Shown: piece after piece, positions 46,275-55,771 of the stretch | Layout: each line of letters opens with the position of its first letter | How positions within the stretch are numbered: position 1 is the first letter of the stretch | Assembly: GCA_016784025.1 (NCBI GenBank) | Contig: JADHVL010000009.1 | Location: 1 to 64,000, forward strand | Length of the DNA stretch: 64,000 nt | DNA from: Fidelibacterota bacterium | GTDB taxonomy: Bacteria; Fidelibacterota; UBA8477; JABMPR01 | Direction of reading: 5' to 3' | The notes under the pieces: model-generated | The model's input: only the letters and a program-made list of their open reading frames with translations | The model's database searches: none | Told to the model about the DNA's origin: nothing | Translations under genes and position numbers: made by a program

Positions 46275-47557
46275 AGTGTGTATTTCAATCCAAATTGAAT
46301 GTTAGAGAATGAATTTTCCACATCCACAGAGCGCTCAACATTACTCTCCAGCGTGTGGTTAAGATCACTTTGCCACTGTTCATTACGAAACGCCAGGGTG
46401 AAGCCAATTCCTGAACGGAGTTGATATCCTATTCCTGCATCCATGCGAATGATATTGTCAAAGCGATAATTGAGGGGATCATTCATCAGAGTAGCTGCAA
46501 AGGAAAGACTGAGTGGATCGAGTGCCCAAAGCAAAGAAGCCGAAAATTCATGGACATCCTGCACGTACTGACTCATCTGTTCATCAACGAGTTGTTCCAG
46601 GCTTTCCCCTGTCTCTGAATCATATAAATCGCTCTTCAGAAAGACAGAAGAATACTTATGGAATCGGTAATTAATACTGGCCTCAAATGGGTTGGCAACG
46701 AATCCCAGACCAAGGCCCAAGCGCCAGGGTCCCCACGTGACATACTCCAGGCTTGACCATTTGTCATGGGAATAGATTTGTTTACTTCCATCTTCATACC
46801 ACTCAATAGAATCACGAGTTGCAGATTCGTCCACTGAAATGCGGGAGGGTAATTCGATGGAAACACCAAAATTAAGATTTTCGGACACCTCGCTCAGCAG
46901 ACCTACTCGGGCACCAAATCCTGAGTAGCTGGGGCTGAATTGCAGACTATCAATAAATCTATTAAAAGTATAGATATCGTTAGGATCAGTCTCTTCGTAC
47001 AACTTGCTAAATGAATTCTTACCTGTGAGATAACTTACTGCGTATCCCAGAGATGTATTCATGGTAACCAATACGGAAGTTCCAGCAGTCAGGGCGTACA
47101 AATCACCGCTTTCCTGAGATAAATATTTATAATAAAAATCTTCGTCAGGCTCAAAATCGTTAAACTGACTAATACTGCTAAAGGAGTTCACGCGCTGCAA
47201 ATTGACACCCCAGACCCAGGCGCCTCGGTAGACCTGAACAGGTTTGATGTAGGTCAGGCTGTTAAATCGCAATTGTTGATCCTGTAGATTTTCCCAAACC
47301 GTTGAATTAAATACACTTTTACCTGCGACTTGATCATAGCTCAAGTCAGCTGAGAAGAAAGCACGTTCACTAAAACTTAGTAGAGCGGGATTACCCAACA
47401 GGGCATTGCTGGCTCCCATGGAAGCGGGAATGACACCACTTTCAGATCCAGAGATGCCTCTCATGCCCCTGAAAGGTCTGATGACATCAAGATAGTTCTG
47501 AGAAAAAAGATTCACTCCCCATAGGAGAATGGCGAAAAAAATTATTCTGTTTTTCAT
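46271..47557 (-). CDS. Outer-membrane beta-barrel protein (PorV/FadL-like)
   Basis: 428 residues, signal peptide FFAILLWGVNLFSQ. The early part (GMRGISGSESGVIPASMGASNALLGNPA) looks like the conserved N-terminal region of PorV/PorQ and FadL-type barrels (repeated AN/GNPA). The rest is alternating amphipathic strands ending in aromatic FGLKYTL, as for barrels with a C-terminal phenylalanine/leucine. It lies seven bases after the lipoprotein gene and overlaps the sorted-protein gene. A PorV-like shuttle or porin role for the next gene product is plausible. Family assignment is moderate. Confidence 0.72.
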   Translation of the reverse strand: MKNRIIFFAILLWGVNLFSQNYLDVIRPFRGMRGISGSESGVIPASMGASNALLGNPALLSFSERAFFSADLSYDQVAGKSVFNSTVWENLQDQQLRFNSLTYIKPVQVYRGAWVWGVNLQRVNSFSSISQFNDFEPDEDFYYKYLSQESGDLYALTAGTSVLVTMNTSLGYAVSYLTGKNSFSKLYEETDPNDIYTFNRFIDSLQFSPSYSGFGARVGLLSEVSENLNFGVSIELPSRISVDESATRDSIEWYEDGSKQIYSHDKWSSLEYVTWGPWRLGLGLGFVANPFEASINYRFHKYSSVFLKSDLYDSETGESLEQLVDEQMSQYVQDVHEFSASLLWALDPLSLSFAATLMNDPLNYRFDNIIRMDAGIGYQLRSGIGFTLAFRNEQWQSDLNHTLESNVERSVDVENSFSNIQFGLKYTL

Positions 47558-47563
47558 ACTGAG

Positions 47564-48274
47564 TTATTTCCGCGTTCTGGTGCGTTTTTTAGGGGGTGGT
47601 GGATCCGATTTTTCTGATTCTTTTTGTTTCTTAACTGCCTTTGTCTTGCTGGCTTTGACTGGTTTCGGTTTATTGACTTTTACCGGTTTAGCATTTTTAA
47701 TTACCGGTCTTGCGTCATTATTTCTAGGCTTTTGAATGATTGGGGGCTGGATGACAACTGGGTCATTAATAATGGGTTTTATAATTGGTGAAGTAGCTGA
47801 GGACATACCACTCCCCATTCCACCGGTATTCCCCTTATTGCCAGAACCGGTGAGTGAAGAAGAATTATTCCTCTCACGAATTCTGGAACCACCCTGTTTT
47901 TCATCTCGGTCAAAACCTCTGGCTGGCGCTGGATCCCTGGTTTCGCTAACCACATAAACCGGTGCATAATGAGGGTGATGATAGTCGTAATAATTGTAAG
48001 GGCTATAGTAGGAAGCCCCATATCCGGTGTGATAGCTGGTAAATGGTAGAGCAGGCTCCCAATAAGGATCCCAGCCATACATACCTGATCCTCCGATACT
48101 GCTCACCATGGCAGGTTCAGAAACAATTGTTGTGGTGGTCTGTGGGAGGGTCTGAGGCGGGTATAGCATGGTATAGCAGGACTGAAGGACCACGACCATG
48201 AAAAACACCATTATAAATTTGTTTACTCGCATATGTGGAGGGAAGTTAGCTTTCAGAGTTCGGAATGTCAACAT
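47564..48274 (-). CDS. Lys/Pro-rich putative lipoprotein
   Basis: 236 residues from ATG at 48274 (GGGG seven bases upstream); a longer frame to 48328 is less likely. Signal with lipobox VVVLQSCYTML. The middle is Tyr/His/Pro-rich (YYSPYNYYDYHHPHYAP), and the C-terminal third is Lys/Pro-rich with KPVKVNKPKPVKASKTKAVK, basic and disordered, ending PKKRTRTRK. The charge and repeats suggest binding to peptidoglycan, lipid A or polyanions; that is inference. It is the first gene of the three-gene unit. No known family. Confidence 0.65.
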   Translation of the reverse strand: MLTFRTLKANFPPHMRVNKFIMVFFMVVVLQSCYTMLYPPQTLPQTTTTIVSEPAMVSSIGGSGMYGWDPYWEPALPFTSYHTGYGASYYSPYNYYDYHHPHYAPVYVVSETRDPAPARGFDRDEKQGGSRIRERNNSSSLTGSGNKGNTGGMGSGMSSATSPIIKPIINDPVVIQPPIIQKPRNNDARPVIKNAKPVKVNKPKPVKASKTKAVKKQKESEKSDPPPPKKRTRTRK

Positions 48275-48409
48275 GGTGTACCCCTTTCTTCCTACTCTGG
48301 AACGGTAATGTGATAAGTAAGTTCCCAAACTCCAGAGAGGTTTCTACTACACTTAGACTCTTGAACTCTAAAATAGGTAAGGAGAAATCTTACCCAATGG
48401 ACCAAAGGG

Positions 48410-49096
48410 TTAAAAAATGATTGACATAATCAGAATGAAAATTGTGATCCCCAATACTGAGAGGAGGTACAATCCCAGTGTTAGAAATAGAGCCATGATT
48501 GCAGTAATCACAAAAGATCCTGCATCCATGGCATAAATGGTTCTCAAGCCAACATATCCAAGATAGATAGTCATCCCAAGTGAGAACATCCCACCTACAA
48601 TGGGAAGCAGGATCAATAAAGATGCAGTCCCACTGGCATAGGCGAATATTCTAAAGATCAGTGTGAAATCATAGGTTTGAAGACCTCGCCACTTCAGAGA
48701 GAGGTGGACTCCGAATGCTGATATAAACTGGAGTAAAATGACTGAAATTGGATAGGCCAATACCATGATCTGGGCAAAATTCTCTGGCAGATCAAGCATA
48801 TCCCGAAGCTCTGGATTCTGCGGCAAAAACATTTCAGCATCAGGATCAGCAAGTGCGAATGTCCACAAAAAGGTAAAAACTTGTATGGCCACGGTATAGA
48901 CTAGTGCATCGCTAATCCTGGCATTCCTTCTCATGACGCTAAAGGTAGCCGCTGGTCTTATTAGGAAGGCCTTGATCGTCTCAATAAAGGCTACAAAGAA
49001 ACCTAGCTCATGTTTCTTTTCCCAGGGCGGACCATCAATAATAAATGGTAATATCTCTGGTTTTTCGGGTTTTTCAGGTTGTTCCATTTGGCTCAT
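48410..49096 (-). CDS. Yip1-like multispanning membrane protein
   Basis: 228 residues with five or six helices. A cytoplasmic N-terminus rich in Pro/Glu (MEQPEKPEKPEILPF), then IRPAATFSVMRR and repeated hydrophobic helices, fits the YIP1 Pfam family. The loop ADPDAEMFLPQNPELRDML is acidic. The role in bacteria is unclear. It lies between the S8 protease (downstream terminator at 49124) and the lipoprotein gene, on the same strand. Confidence 0.7.
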   Translation of the reverse strand: MSQMEQPEKPEKPEILPFIIDGPPWEKKHELGFFVAFIETIKAFLIRPAATFSVMRRNARISDALVYTVAIQVFTFLWTFALADPDAEMFLPQNPELRDMLDLPENFAQIMVLAYPISVILLQFISAFGVHLSLKWRGLQTYDFTLIFRIFAYASGTASLLILLPIVGGMFSLGMTIYLGYVGLRTIYAMDAGSFVITAIMALFLTLGLYLLSVLGITIFILIMSIIF

Positions 49097-49123
49097 TTTA
49101 GCGCTTTCAATTCTAACTGCAAT

Positions 49124-49145
49124 AAAAAAAGCCCCATCTCGGGGC
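49124..49145 (-). terminator. Terminator after the subtilase gene
   Basis: On the minus strand GCCCCGAGATGGGGC followed by seven T; a short GC stem with a 5-base loop, about 20 bases after the stop at 49168. A textbook intrinsic terminator. Confidence 0.85.
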
Positions 49146-49167
49146 TTTAATTCAAGTCAGTAATTTC

Positions 49168-50733
49168 TTAAAGAGTGAGAATCCACTCAACAAGAACCAC
49201 AATATCTAGAATATCTACCTGCAGATCATTATTAATATCTGCCACCTCAAATTGAACTTCAGTAATTTCAGCATCTGAGAGAACCCATTCTAATAGCAAA
49301 ACAGCATCACTAATATTGAGTTCATCATCCCCGCTCACATCGCCGGCGACAATACCAAAATCATAGTTAAGTGCTGCCATCACATCTACCAGTCCAAACC
49401 CGCGAGTGTTATCCGGCGAGGTATTCCCATCAGCAGTCATCATAACCGCTTCTCTGACCATCATGGGAGTCCAATTGGGGTGTGCTTCAAGGATGAGAGC
49501 ACAAGCACCGGCAACAAGGGGTGTCGCAAAACTTGTCCCTGAGCCAGAAATAAAATCGAGTGTGCTATCTGTGCCCGCTAAAAATGTGGAGACACCTCGC
49601 GCTAAAACTTCAGGTTTGATGCGCCCATCTGCTGTGGGACCATGAGAGCTAAAACTCGGTGTAACATTTAATGCATCGACTGCGCCCACGGATATGACTG
49701 AGTCTGCATCAGCTGGAGCAATGATGTGGTACCAATCCGTATTACCTTCATTTCCAACGGCAGTCACACAGACCATTCCCAGGCTTGTGGCATAATCAAT
49801 CCCTCGGGTTGTAATGGCTGTTTCACCATCTAGATCTTCTTCATAGGTATACCAATCAAGATATCCAAGTGAGCTAGAAGCGATATCAGCTCCCAGGGCC
49901 TCACCCCATTCGAGAGCTGCAACGAATAAATCTTCTTCAGCTTCGATTTCCTCATTGACCATTTCGGTTTTTGCGAGGAGAAATTTGCACTCATAGGCGG
50001 TTCCCCGAAGTTCACCGTCAATAAATCCGCCAGCGGCGGAGGCAGTGGCCGTCCCGTGATTATGCTGATTGGAGGGATCCCCATCCTGGTTGGAGGTGAT
50101 TGAATCACCCTGAACAAAATCATATTCGGCGACGATACGTTCCTGTTGGAAAGCCAAATGATCGGTATAAAAACCTGTGTCCAGCATCAACAGCCAGATA
50201 TCTGTGCCAGTAAACCCAAGTTCATGCGCTGCTATGGTATTTATCTGTTCGTTTTGATCAAAACTTGCACCGTAGTCAGCGTCTGTGAGATAGACTTCAT
50301 CATCTCGGGTGTTACGTTTTATAACTCTCTTGGAGACCTTGTGGATACGTCTGGTCTTTTTAACGATGGTATTGCTTTCGAGTTCTTCGATATAATCTGA
50401 AGTTGCCTGAATGGAGACCGCATTCAACCATCTACTTACTGTACGAACTTTTACATCTGCTCCCAGAACCTCATCGATATAAGTAGCTGGGACAGGAAGA
50501 TCCTCATAGGTTGGGCCTGTAATAGTACCACGTAGGGCCCGTCGATCCAGGGCTCGCTGAGATAGATGGGGAAATTCATGTTCTGAAGGGTTAAAACTAG
50601 CCGGATCTGTCACTTCTTTGTCGTGAAAAAAGACCCAATAAGGGTGGTTCTCATCCTCATCCTGGCCATAGGCCGAGAATCCACAAAGTAGTGTAATTAT
50701 TAGAAATATTATGTAGCGTTGCGACTCGCGCAT
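49168..50733 (-). CDS. Secreted S8 subtilisin-like serine protease with dockerin-type tail
   Basis: 521 residues from ATG at 50733 (GAGG five bases upstream; a GTG at 50739 overlaps it). Signal peptide YIIFLIITLLCGFSAYGQ. Inhibitor-like propeptide, then the triad: Asp in LMLDTGFYTDH, His in QHNHGTATASAAGG, Ser in SGSGTSFATPLVAG. The C-terminus (AGDVSGDDELNISDAVLLLE, then ADINNDLQVDILDIVVLVEW) is a pair of dockerin-type I calcium loops, not a YPNPFN domain. The tail could bind a cohesin-like partner or stabilise via calcium. Unlike the two neighbours it has no type IX sorting signal. Confidence 0.9.
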   Translation of the reverse strand: MRESQRYIIFLIITLLCGFSAYGQDEDENHPYWVFFHDKEVTDPASFNPSEHEFPHLSQRALDRRALRGTITGPTYEDLPVPATYIDEVLGADVKVRTVSRWLNAVSIQATSDYIEELESNTIVKKTRRIHKVSKRVIKRNTRDDEVYLTDADYGASFDQNEQINTIAAHELGFTGTDIWLLMLDTGFYTDHLAFQQERIVAEYDFVQGDSITSNQDGDPSNQHNHGTATASAAGGFIDGELRGTAYECKFLLAKTEMVNEEIEAEEDLFVAALEWGEALGADIASSSLGYLDWYTYEEDLDGETAITTRGIDYATSLGMVCVTAVGNEGNTDWYHIIAPADADSVISVGAVDALNVTPSFSSHGPTADGRIKPEVLARGVSTFLAGTDSTLDFISGSGTSFATPLVAGACALILEAHPNWTPMMVREAVMMTADGNTSPDNTRGFGLVDVMAALNYDFGIVAGDVSGDDELNISDAVLLLEWVLSDAEITEVQFEVADINNDLQVDILDIVVLVEWILTL

Positions 50734-50849
50734 TTCCACCTCAGGTCTAGCTCGTAATGTAGACTGGACAAATAGGAGGTCAATATGTAATTGCCTCAGT
50801 CACATACGTGCCCGTGCTAACGACGGCTAAAGATTTATATGTTACTCCC

Positions 50850-52631
50850 CTACAGAGCTCCCTGCATCCGCTTTAGAAAAACCTCGGCGTTCTCGTATCC
50901 AGTAGAACGGAGCGACGTGAGCTCATGTCCTGCATTTATAAATATGTAGGTGGGGACTCCTTTGATGGAATATTCCTTTTGAAAATATTTCTCAAAATCA
51001 CCTGAGTCTTTGGTCATATCAATTTTAATTGCAGTGAATTTCTTTGAAAGTTTGACGATCTCTCCATCAGGGAAGGTGAATTTATCCATTTCCTTACATG
51101 GGATACACCAGTCTGCATAAACATCAATCATAATTGGAGAATCTGAAGACAATAGGGCATCTAACTCCATTTGACTGGTTGGATGCTCCCAGGTTATGGC
51201 CTCGCCACTATGTTCCGGTTCAGGGATCCCCATCCAGGTACCAATGACAATAAGAATGATTGCGATGGCTTGTTTGATCCTATTAAAGGCAAGATTTCCT
51301 TCCGCACTATTGTCAAACATTATCAAATAGACACCTGAGCCGAGGAGAAAAATGGACATGACGAGATTTGCATATCCACCCAGAAGTGGCATAATGAAAT
51401 AGATAGCCATTGCAATAAGAACCAGCCCAAAGATGACTCTCACACCGATCATCCAGGTTCCTGAACGAGGCAGGGACGAAAGTTTGCTGGAATACATGGC
51501 GAGAAATAGATAGGGTAGCCCAAGACCCATGGCCAATGTGAAAAACATGGTAAAGCCCAGGACCACGCTCTGTTGTGCAGCCACATAAGTGAGAAGACCA
51601 ATCACAAAAGGTCCTACACAAGGAGCAGCAACAATACCCAGAGTTAAACCCATAAAAAATGATCCAAAGATACCTGCTTTAGATTGACTGGCGGCAGTCA
51701 TCAATCCAGTAGGAAGTCTAAATTCATAAACGCCAAACATGGATAGCGATAGTCCCACCAATATGGCAGCAATCCCAATCAAGACGATAGGATTGGTTAG
51801 CAATGCCCCAAACAAACCACCACCCAGTGCGGCCACCACGCCAAGAATGGAGTAGGTTACTGCAATACCCAAGACATATGCCAGAGCCATCCAGAAAGTA
51901 CGTCCTTTGCTGGTATCCTGTCCCCCAAAGAAGCTGATAGTAATGGGAATCAATGGATATACACAAGGTGTCAAATTCAAAGCCAGTCCACCAAAGAAGA
52001 TGATAAAGAAAGTTAGAAATATTCCATAGTCATCAACCAAACCTGAGATTTCATCATCTTCAGCCTGGTCTGCAGTATCCGTTTCAGTTTGTGGAATTAT
52101 TTTTGGGAAATGCTCTGTATGGGTTGCCTCGCGTTGATTTGCTTTATCCACCACTGGCAGCATAGATGAGAAATTTACTGCAGCGGGAATAAGACACTGG
52201 GCATCATCACAGGCTTGATAATAAACCTCACCTTCGATCTGCAGTGGCTCTGAAATGTCCTCAGCAAGCTCCAGGGTAGTGCGCAGAATGATTCGTCCAC
52301 CGTAAACTGCAGCAGGTTCTTCAACACCAGCCACTGAAATCATCTCAGCTTTCGGGTAGATCCACTCTCCCACACTATAGGGTTTTCCTTCAACAAAAAT
52401 TGAGGGCGATACTGGAATGGTGAATTCGTCATTGCCTATGGGTGCATATAGATGCCAGGGATGGTGAATATCTACGACTAAGGCGACATCAAGTGTCTCT
52501 CCTGCCATGGCGGCACTCTGGCTCGAGACAAATTCGGCTGTTATAATTTCCCCGGGTGCCTGCTGTCCCCACAGGTTCACATAAAAAAGAACCAGTATGA
52601 CAGGCAAAAACAGTTTGAATGATTGACGCAT
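50850..52631 (-). CDS. dsbD: Thiol:disulfide interchange protein DsbD
   Basis: 593 residues. A periplasmic N-domain after a signal peptide carries Cys in YQACDDAQCLIPA. The membrane domain (eight helices) has NLTPCVYPLIPITISFF and AAPCVGPFVIGLL, each with a redox Cys. The C-terminal thioredoxin domain has DVYADWCIPCKEMDKF (CxxC). It moves electrons from cytoplasmic thioredoxin to periplasmic partners (DsbC, CcmG). It lies after the patatin gene by 36 bases on the same strand. Complete and normal length. Confidence 0.95.
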   Translation of the reverse strand: MRQSFKLFLPVILVLFYVNLWGQQAPGEIITAEFVSSQSAAMAGETLDVALVVDIHHPWHLYAPIGNDEFTIPVSPSIFVEGKPYSVGEWIYPKAEMISVAGVEEPAAVYGGRIILRTTLELAEDISEPLQIEGEVYYQACDDAQCLIPAAVNFSSMLPVVDKANQREATHTEHFPKIIPQTETDTADQAEDDEISGLVDDYGIFLTFFIIFFGGLALNLTPCVYPLIPITISFFGGQDTSKGRTFWMALAYVLGIAVTYSILGVVAALGGGLFGALLTNPIVLIGIAAILVGLSLSMFGVYEFRLPTGLMTAASQSKAGIFGSFFMGLTLGIVAAPCVGPFVIGLLTYVAAQQSVVLGFTMFFTLAMGLGLPYLFLAMYSSKLSSLPRSGTWMIGVRVIFGLVLIAMAIYFIMPLLGGYANLVMSIFLLGSGVYLIMFDNSAEGNLAFNRIKQAIAIILIVIGTWMGIPEPEHSGEAITWEHPTSQMELDALLSSDSPIMIDVYADWCIPCKEMDKFTFPDGEIVKLSKKFTAIKIDMTKDSGDFEKYFQKEYSIKGVPTYIFINAGHELTSLRSTGYENAEVFLKRMQGAL

Positions 52632-52667
52632 GATGCTGTTTAATCCTTACTCGTTTGAGTTAATCCC

Positions 52668-53579
52668 TTAACTAAAGAGATGTTTTATCCTTCCCCACAC
52701 GGGATGTCGTTTTTGATGCCAGGCATTTTCAAAAGTTACACGTCTTTCATCAAATGCGGCAATTCCCAGATCCACAAAAGCCTCCCGTTGATCATAAGCT
52801 GACCAATGTACACCTGGCATTTCTGGGAGTAAAAGTACATCAGCCTCACGGTTCAACATGTCGCGGTAATGACAGGAACGAATATTCTCGCTTTGACTCA
52901 TAATAGCCATGGCATTGTCCAGGTCTGCAATGGGATTGATGTCCTGCCCAACATCCACGGCGAGGACAAAATCTGCACCCATCTCGCGAGCTAATCGGAT
53001 GGGCACTTGTTGTGATACTCCGCCGTCAACCAGGGTTTTACCTTCATGATATACAGGGGGTAAAAATCCAGGGATGGCTATTGAAGCCATAACTGCAGGT
53101 AACAGCGGACCTTCTGTGAAATAAACATCCTCGCCTGAATACAAATCAGTTGAAACAATACCTAACTCTGTCCCGGAATCAAACCAGGAGTCCTCAGTGA
53201 TCACATACTTGATAGCTTCTTCGATGCGATCGGCTCGAACTAATCCTGGCTTTGAATGTGCCAGGTTAATGACAATTCTATCCTGGATAGCCGAAGACAC
53301 CTGGTGCCAGAAGGATTCACCTCCCCGACCTTTAACATTGATGAGCTGCAAACCCAGTTTGCGAAAGGCTTCACTCCTGGTCATCTCATCGAGTTCAGTC
53401 CATGTGGCTGCAGCGCTGCCTGTTTTGATATAGGCAGCCGCCACCAAAGCACCCATGCTGGATCCGGTGATGTAATCAGGTCGGATCCCAAATTCTTCAA
53501 GGCGTTGTAAAACACCAATATGGGCAAATCCTCGAGCTCCCCCACCACCTAATGCCAGACCAAAGCTGGGACGACTCAT
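52668..53579 (-). CDS. Patatin-like phospholipase (RssA-like)
   Basis: 303 residues. The oxyanion loop GLALGGGGARGFAHIGVLQ, the nucleophile GSSMGALVAAAY (GxSxG) and the catalytic Asp in LVDGGVSQQVPI are all in place. There is no signal peptide, so a cytoplasmic or membrane-attached lipid acyl hydrolase. It is three bases after the cyclophilin gene and part of the MBL-PPIase-patatin-DsbD run. Confidence 0.92.
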   Translation of the reverse strand: MSRPSFGLALGGGGARGFAHIGVLQRLEEFGIRPDYITGSSMGALVAAAYIKTGSAAATWTELDEMTRSEAFRKLGLQLINVKGRGGESFWHQVSSAIQDRIVINLAHSKPGLVRADRIEEAIKYVITEDSWFDSGTELGIVSTDLYSGEDVYFTEGPLLPAVMASIAIPGFLPPVYHEGKTLVDGGVSQQVPIRLAREMGADFVLAVDVGQDINPIADLDNAMAIMSQSENIRSCHYRDMLNREADVLLLPEMPGVHWSAYDQREAFVDLGIAAFDERRVTFENAWHQKRHPVWGRIKHLFS

Positions 53580-53582
53580 ATG

Positions 53583-54182
53583 CTAATTCTGGGAATCTTC
53601 CGATGAAACCATGCTGGTTTTCAAGATGGTGACTGATTCAAGCGGATTGTCGTTAGGATCGCGCTCCAGCTTGGCAATTTCATCCACAACATCCATACCC
53701 TCAACCACATTGCCAAATACTGTATAGTTACCATCCAGCTGTGATAGACGAGCTAAACAAAAGTAAAACTGACTGCCACTGGATAATTTCTCAGGGTTAC
53801 CTTGTCCAGTCCTGGCTGCACCAAGTGTTCCCCTTAAGTGAGGTTGTCCAATTTCAGCGGGAATTCTCTCACCAATACCACCAGTACCATCATCACCCTT
53901 ATCCTGGTTATCACGAGTGAGTGGATCACCACCTTGGACGACAAAACCTGGAATCACTCTATGAAAATATATGCCTTCCAGTGAACCATCTTTAGCAAGC
54001 TTTTTGTAATTTGCGGCATGGAGAGGTGCTTCTGCTTCATATAGATCAATAAATATGGTACCCAGAGAGGTTTCCATTTTGATGTATTCATCAGCAGGTG
54101 CTTTGGCTTCCTTGCTACATCCCATGATTACTGCAAGCGCCAGTATGACTAGCAGAATTTTAGACCTTGTTATCTTTTTCAT
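53583..54182 (-). CDS. Cyclophilin-type peptidyl-prolyl isomerase lipoprotein
   Basis: 199 residues. Lipobox at ALAVIMGCSKEA (Cys22). Cyclophilin core: METSLGTIFIDLYEAEAP, YFHRVIPGFVVQGGDPLTRD, SGSQFYFCLARLSQLDGNYT and VFGNVVEGMDVVDEI. It helps protein folding, probably from the outer or inner membrane on the periplasmic side. The ATG overlaps the end of the MBL gene by four bases (ATGA). Confidence 0.94.
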   Translation of the reverse strand: MKKITRSKILLVILALAVIMGCSKEAKAPADEYIKMETSLGTIFIDLYEAEAPLHAANYKKLAKDGSLEGIYFHRVIPGFVVQGGDPLTRDNQDKGDDGTGGIGERIPAEIGQPHLRGTLGAARTGQGNPEKLSSGSQFYFCLARLSQLDGNYTVFGNVVEGMDVVDEIAKLERDPNDNPLESVTILKTSMVSSEDSQN

Positions 54183-54955
54183 TTTTTCTCCACTTCAATT
54201 GGTTTTAAGGGTTGATCCTGGCGAGCCAGGATAATATTCAGATCCCGCTCTTGTCTCTGTGAAACCACAGACATCGCCAGGTCAGGATCATTATTTTTTT
54301 CGCTCAGATGAGCTAACATAACTCCATTCAGATTGCCTAATTCGGCCAGAAGTGCGATAAACTCAGCACTATCTTTATTGCTTAGATGACCTACCCTGCT
54401 ATCCACTCTCGCTTTAAGGTGAGAAGGGTAAGGTCCATTCCAGAGCATATCGCGATCATGATTGGCTTCCATGATCAGAAAATCTGCTTTACGCATGGCC
54501 AGGAAATTATCCTCAGTCACTGCACCGAGATCAGTGAGATATCCCAGGCTGACACCACCGCTCTCCACAAGAAAGCCTGTTGAGCTGGCTGAATCATGCA
54601 GAGTGGGGACGCTTGTCACGGTGAGTGAACCCAACTCCATCACTTCCTTCATTTCGAAATGGCGCATTCTCTCATTGCCACTGAATTTTCTGTGGCCTGC
54701 ACGTTTGGTGGCGGGGTGCATGAGGAGAGGGACCTTATGACGTCTTGATAAAATGCTGGCCCCTTTGATATGATCGCCATGTTCATGAGTAATTAAGCAG
54801 GCCTCCAGATCGTCAGGTTCAAGACCTACAAGCTGCATGCGTCTACGTATTTCAGCACCGCTGAAGCCTGCATCAATAAGGATCATGGTATTTTCATTTT
54901 GAACGACACAGGCGTTTCCACCACTGCCACTTCCCAACATGAACAATTTCAGCAT
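54179..54955 (-). CDS. MBL-fold metallohydrolase (YycJ/WalJ-like)
   Basis: 258 residues, lacks a signal peptide. LFMLGSGSGGNACVV start and metal site LITHEHGDHIKGASILS (HxHxDH), with later MEANHDRDML and the C-terminal LAHLSEKNNDP, match the YycJ-type nucleases/hydrolases of the metallo-beta-lactamase fold. WalJ in Firmicutes acts in DNA damage or cell-wall control; here the substrate is unknown. It is first in a four-gene run, with a candidate promoter at 54978-55005. Confidence 0.9.
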   Translation of the reverse strand: MLKLFMLGSGSGGNACVVQNENTMILIDAGFSGAEIRRRMQLVGLEPDDLEACLITHEHGDHIKGASILSRRHKVPLLMHPATKRAGHRKFSGNERMRHFEMKEVMELGSLTVTSVPTLHDSASSTGFLVESGGVSLGYLTDLGAVTEDNFLAMRKADFLIMEANHDRDMLWNGPYPSHLKARVDSRVGHLSNKDSAEFIALLAELGNLNGVMLAHLSEKNNDPDLAMSVVSQRQERDLNIILARQDQPLKPIEVEKK

Positions 54956-54977
54956 TTAATGACGTCGATCCTTTGTA

Positions 54978-55005
54978 TTATTAGCAGACAACCCATGATT
55001 TTCAA
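54978..55005 (-). promoter_or_regulatory. Candidate promoter for the MBL-PPIase-patatin-dsbD operon
   Basis: Minus strand TTGAAA (55000-55005), 16-base spacer, TAATAA (54978-54983), about 25 bases before the first ATG. Confidence 0.35.
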
Positions 55006-55151
55006 ATTAGGATGACACTGAGCCAATTCAACTAAAAACTACCTAAGAAAAAACCCTAAACCAGTTACCCCCTCTTTCACATCCGATCTAAATTCTTATA
55101 TTCTCAAAAACAGTTGGCAAGGAGCGGAGCACACTTTTAAACTTAAACGCC

Positions 55152-55730
55152 ATGTCGCAATTGGAATTTTTCAAACCACCTGCTAAAATACCCAGTCGAT
55201 CAGAGGTCGCCCTCATTGCGGCAACCCTGAATTTTCAGATAAAACTTATCCTGGCTTTGTCTGCCAAAGATGCTGATCAAATTATCAAGATTTCTCAAGG
55301 TCTGATCAAACCCTTTGGTGCAGCAACGGCCTTTAGCAAAAAGACAGTTTGGAAATACTTCAACCACCCCCATACGCTGCCCTTCGTAGGTGTATTGCGA
55401 GATGAAATAATCGGTTTTCTTGTGGGCGTTCCTCTGGAAAATTTTAGTGATGAACAGTGGGCCACACTGGATCCCACGTTGGGAGATCACGAAACCATCT
55501 ATACCTATGCCTTTATTTTTGATGAGAAGCATCAGGGACAGGGCTATGCGAAGATGTTAAAGAAAGTTTATTTGAATTGGCTAAAAAAACGTGGTTACCT
55601 CTACGTTTCAGGACATGTCCGTGAGGGCATTTCCAGCCAATTTTCCTTACATACCCGAGTCCTCCAAAAATACCCCAATTGGCACGATACTGGCAAAGTC
55701 TTCGAATACTATCAGCGCCCACTACGCTGA
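55152..55730 (+). CDS. GNAT-family N-acetyltransferase-like protein
   Basis: 192 residues. The C-terminal half is the GNAT fold: IYTYAFIFDEKHQGQGYAKML (acetyl-CoA loop QGQGYA) and LYVSGHVREGISSQFSLHTR. The N-terminal part is divergent. The substrate is not predictable. It is the first of three plus-strand genes, 41 bases before the proline dehydrogenase. A purine-rich AAGGAGCGGAG lies about 28 bases upstream of the ATG, too far to be a normal ribosome site. Confidence 0.8.
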   Translation: MSQLEFFKPPAKIPSRSEVALIAATLNFQIKLILALSAKDADQIIKISQGLIKPFGAATAFSKKTVWKYFNHPHTLPFVGVLRDEIIGFLVGVPLENFSDEQWATLDPTLGDHETIYTYAFIFDEKHQGQGYAKMLKKVYLNWLKKRGYLYVSGHVREGISSQFSLHTRVLQKYPNWHDTGKVFEYYQRPLR

Positions 55731-55771
55731 GCAATGTGACTGAAGCAGATTAATATTTTCACGGAGGAGAT

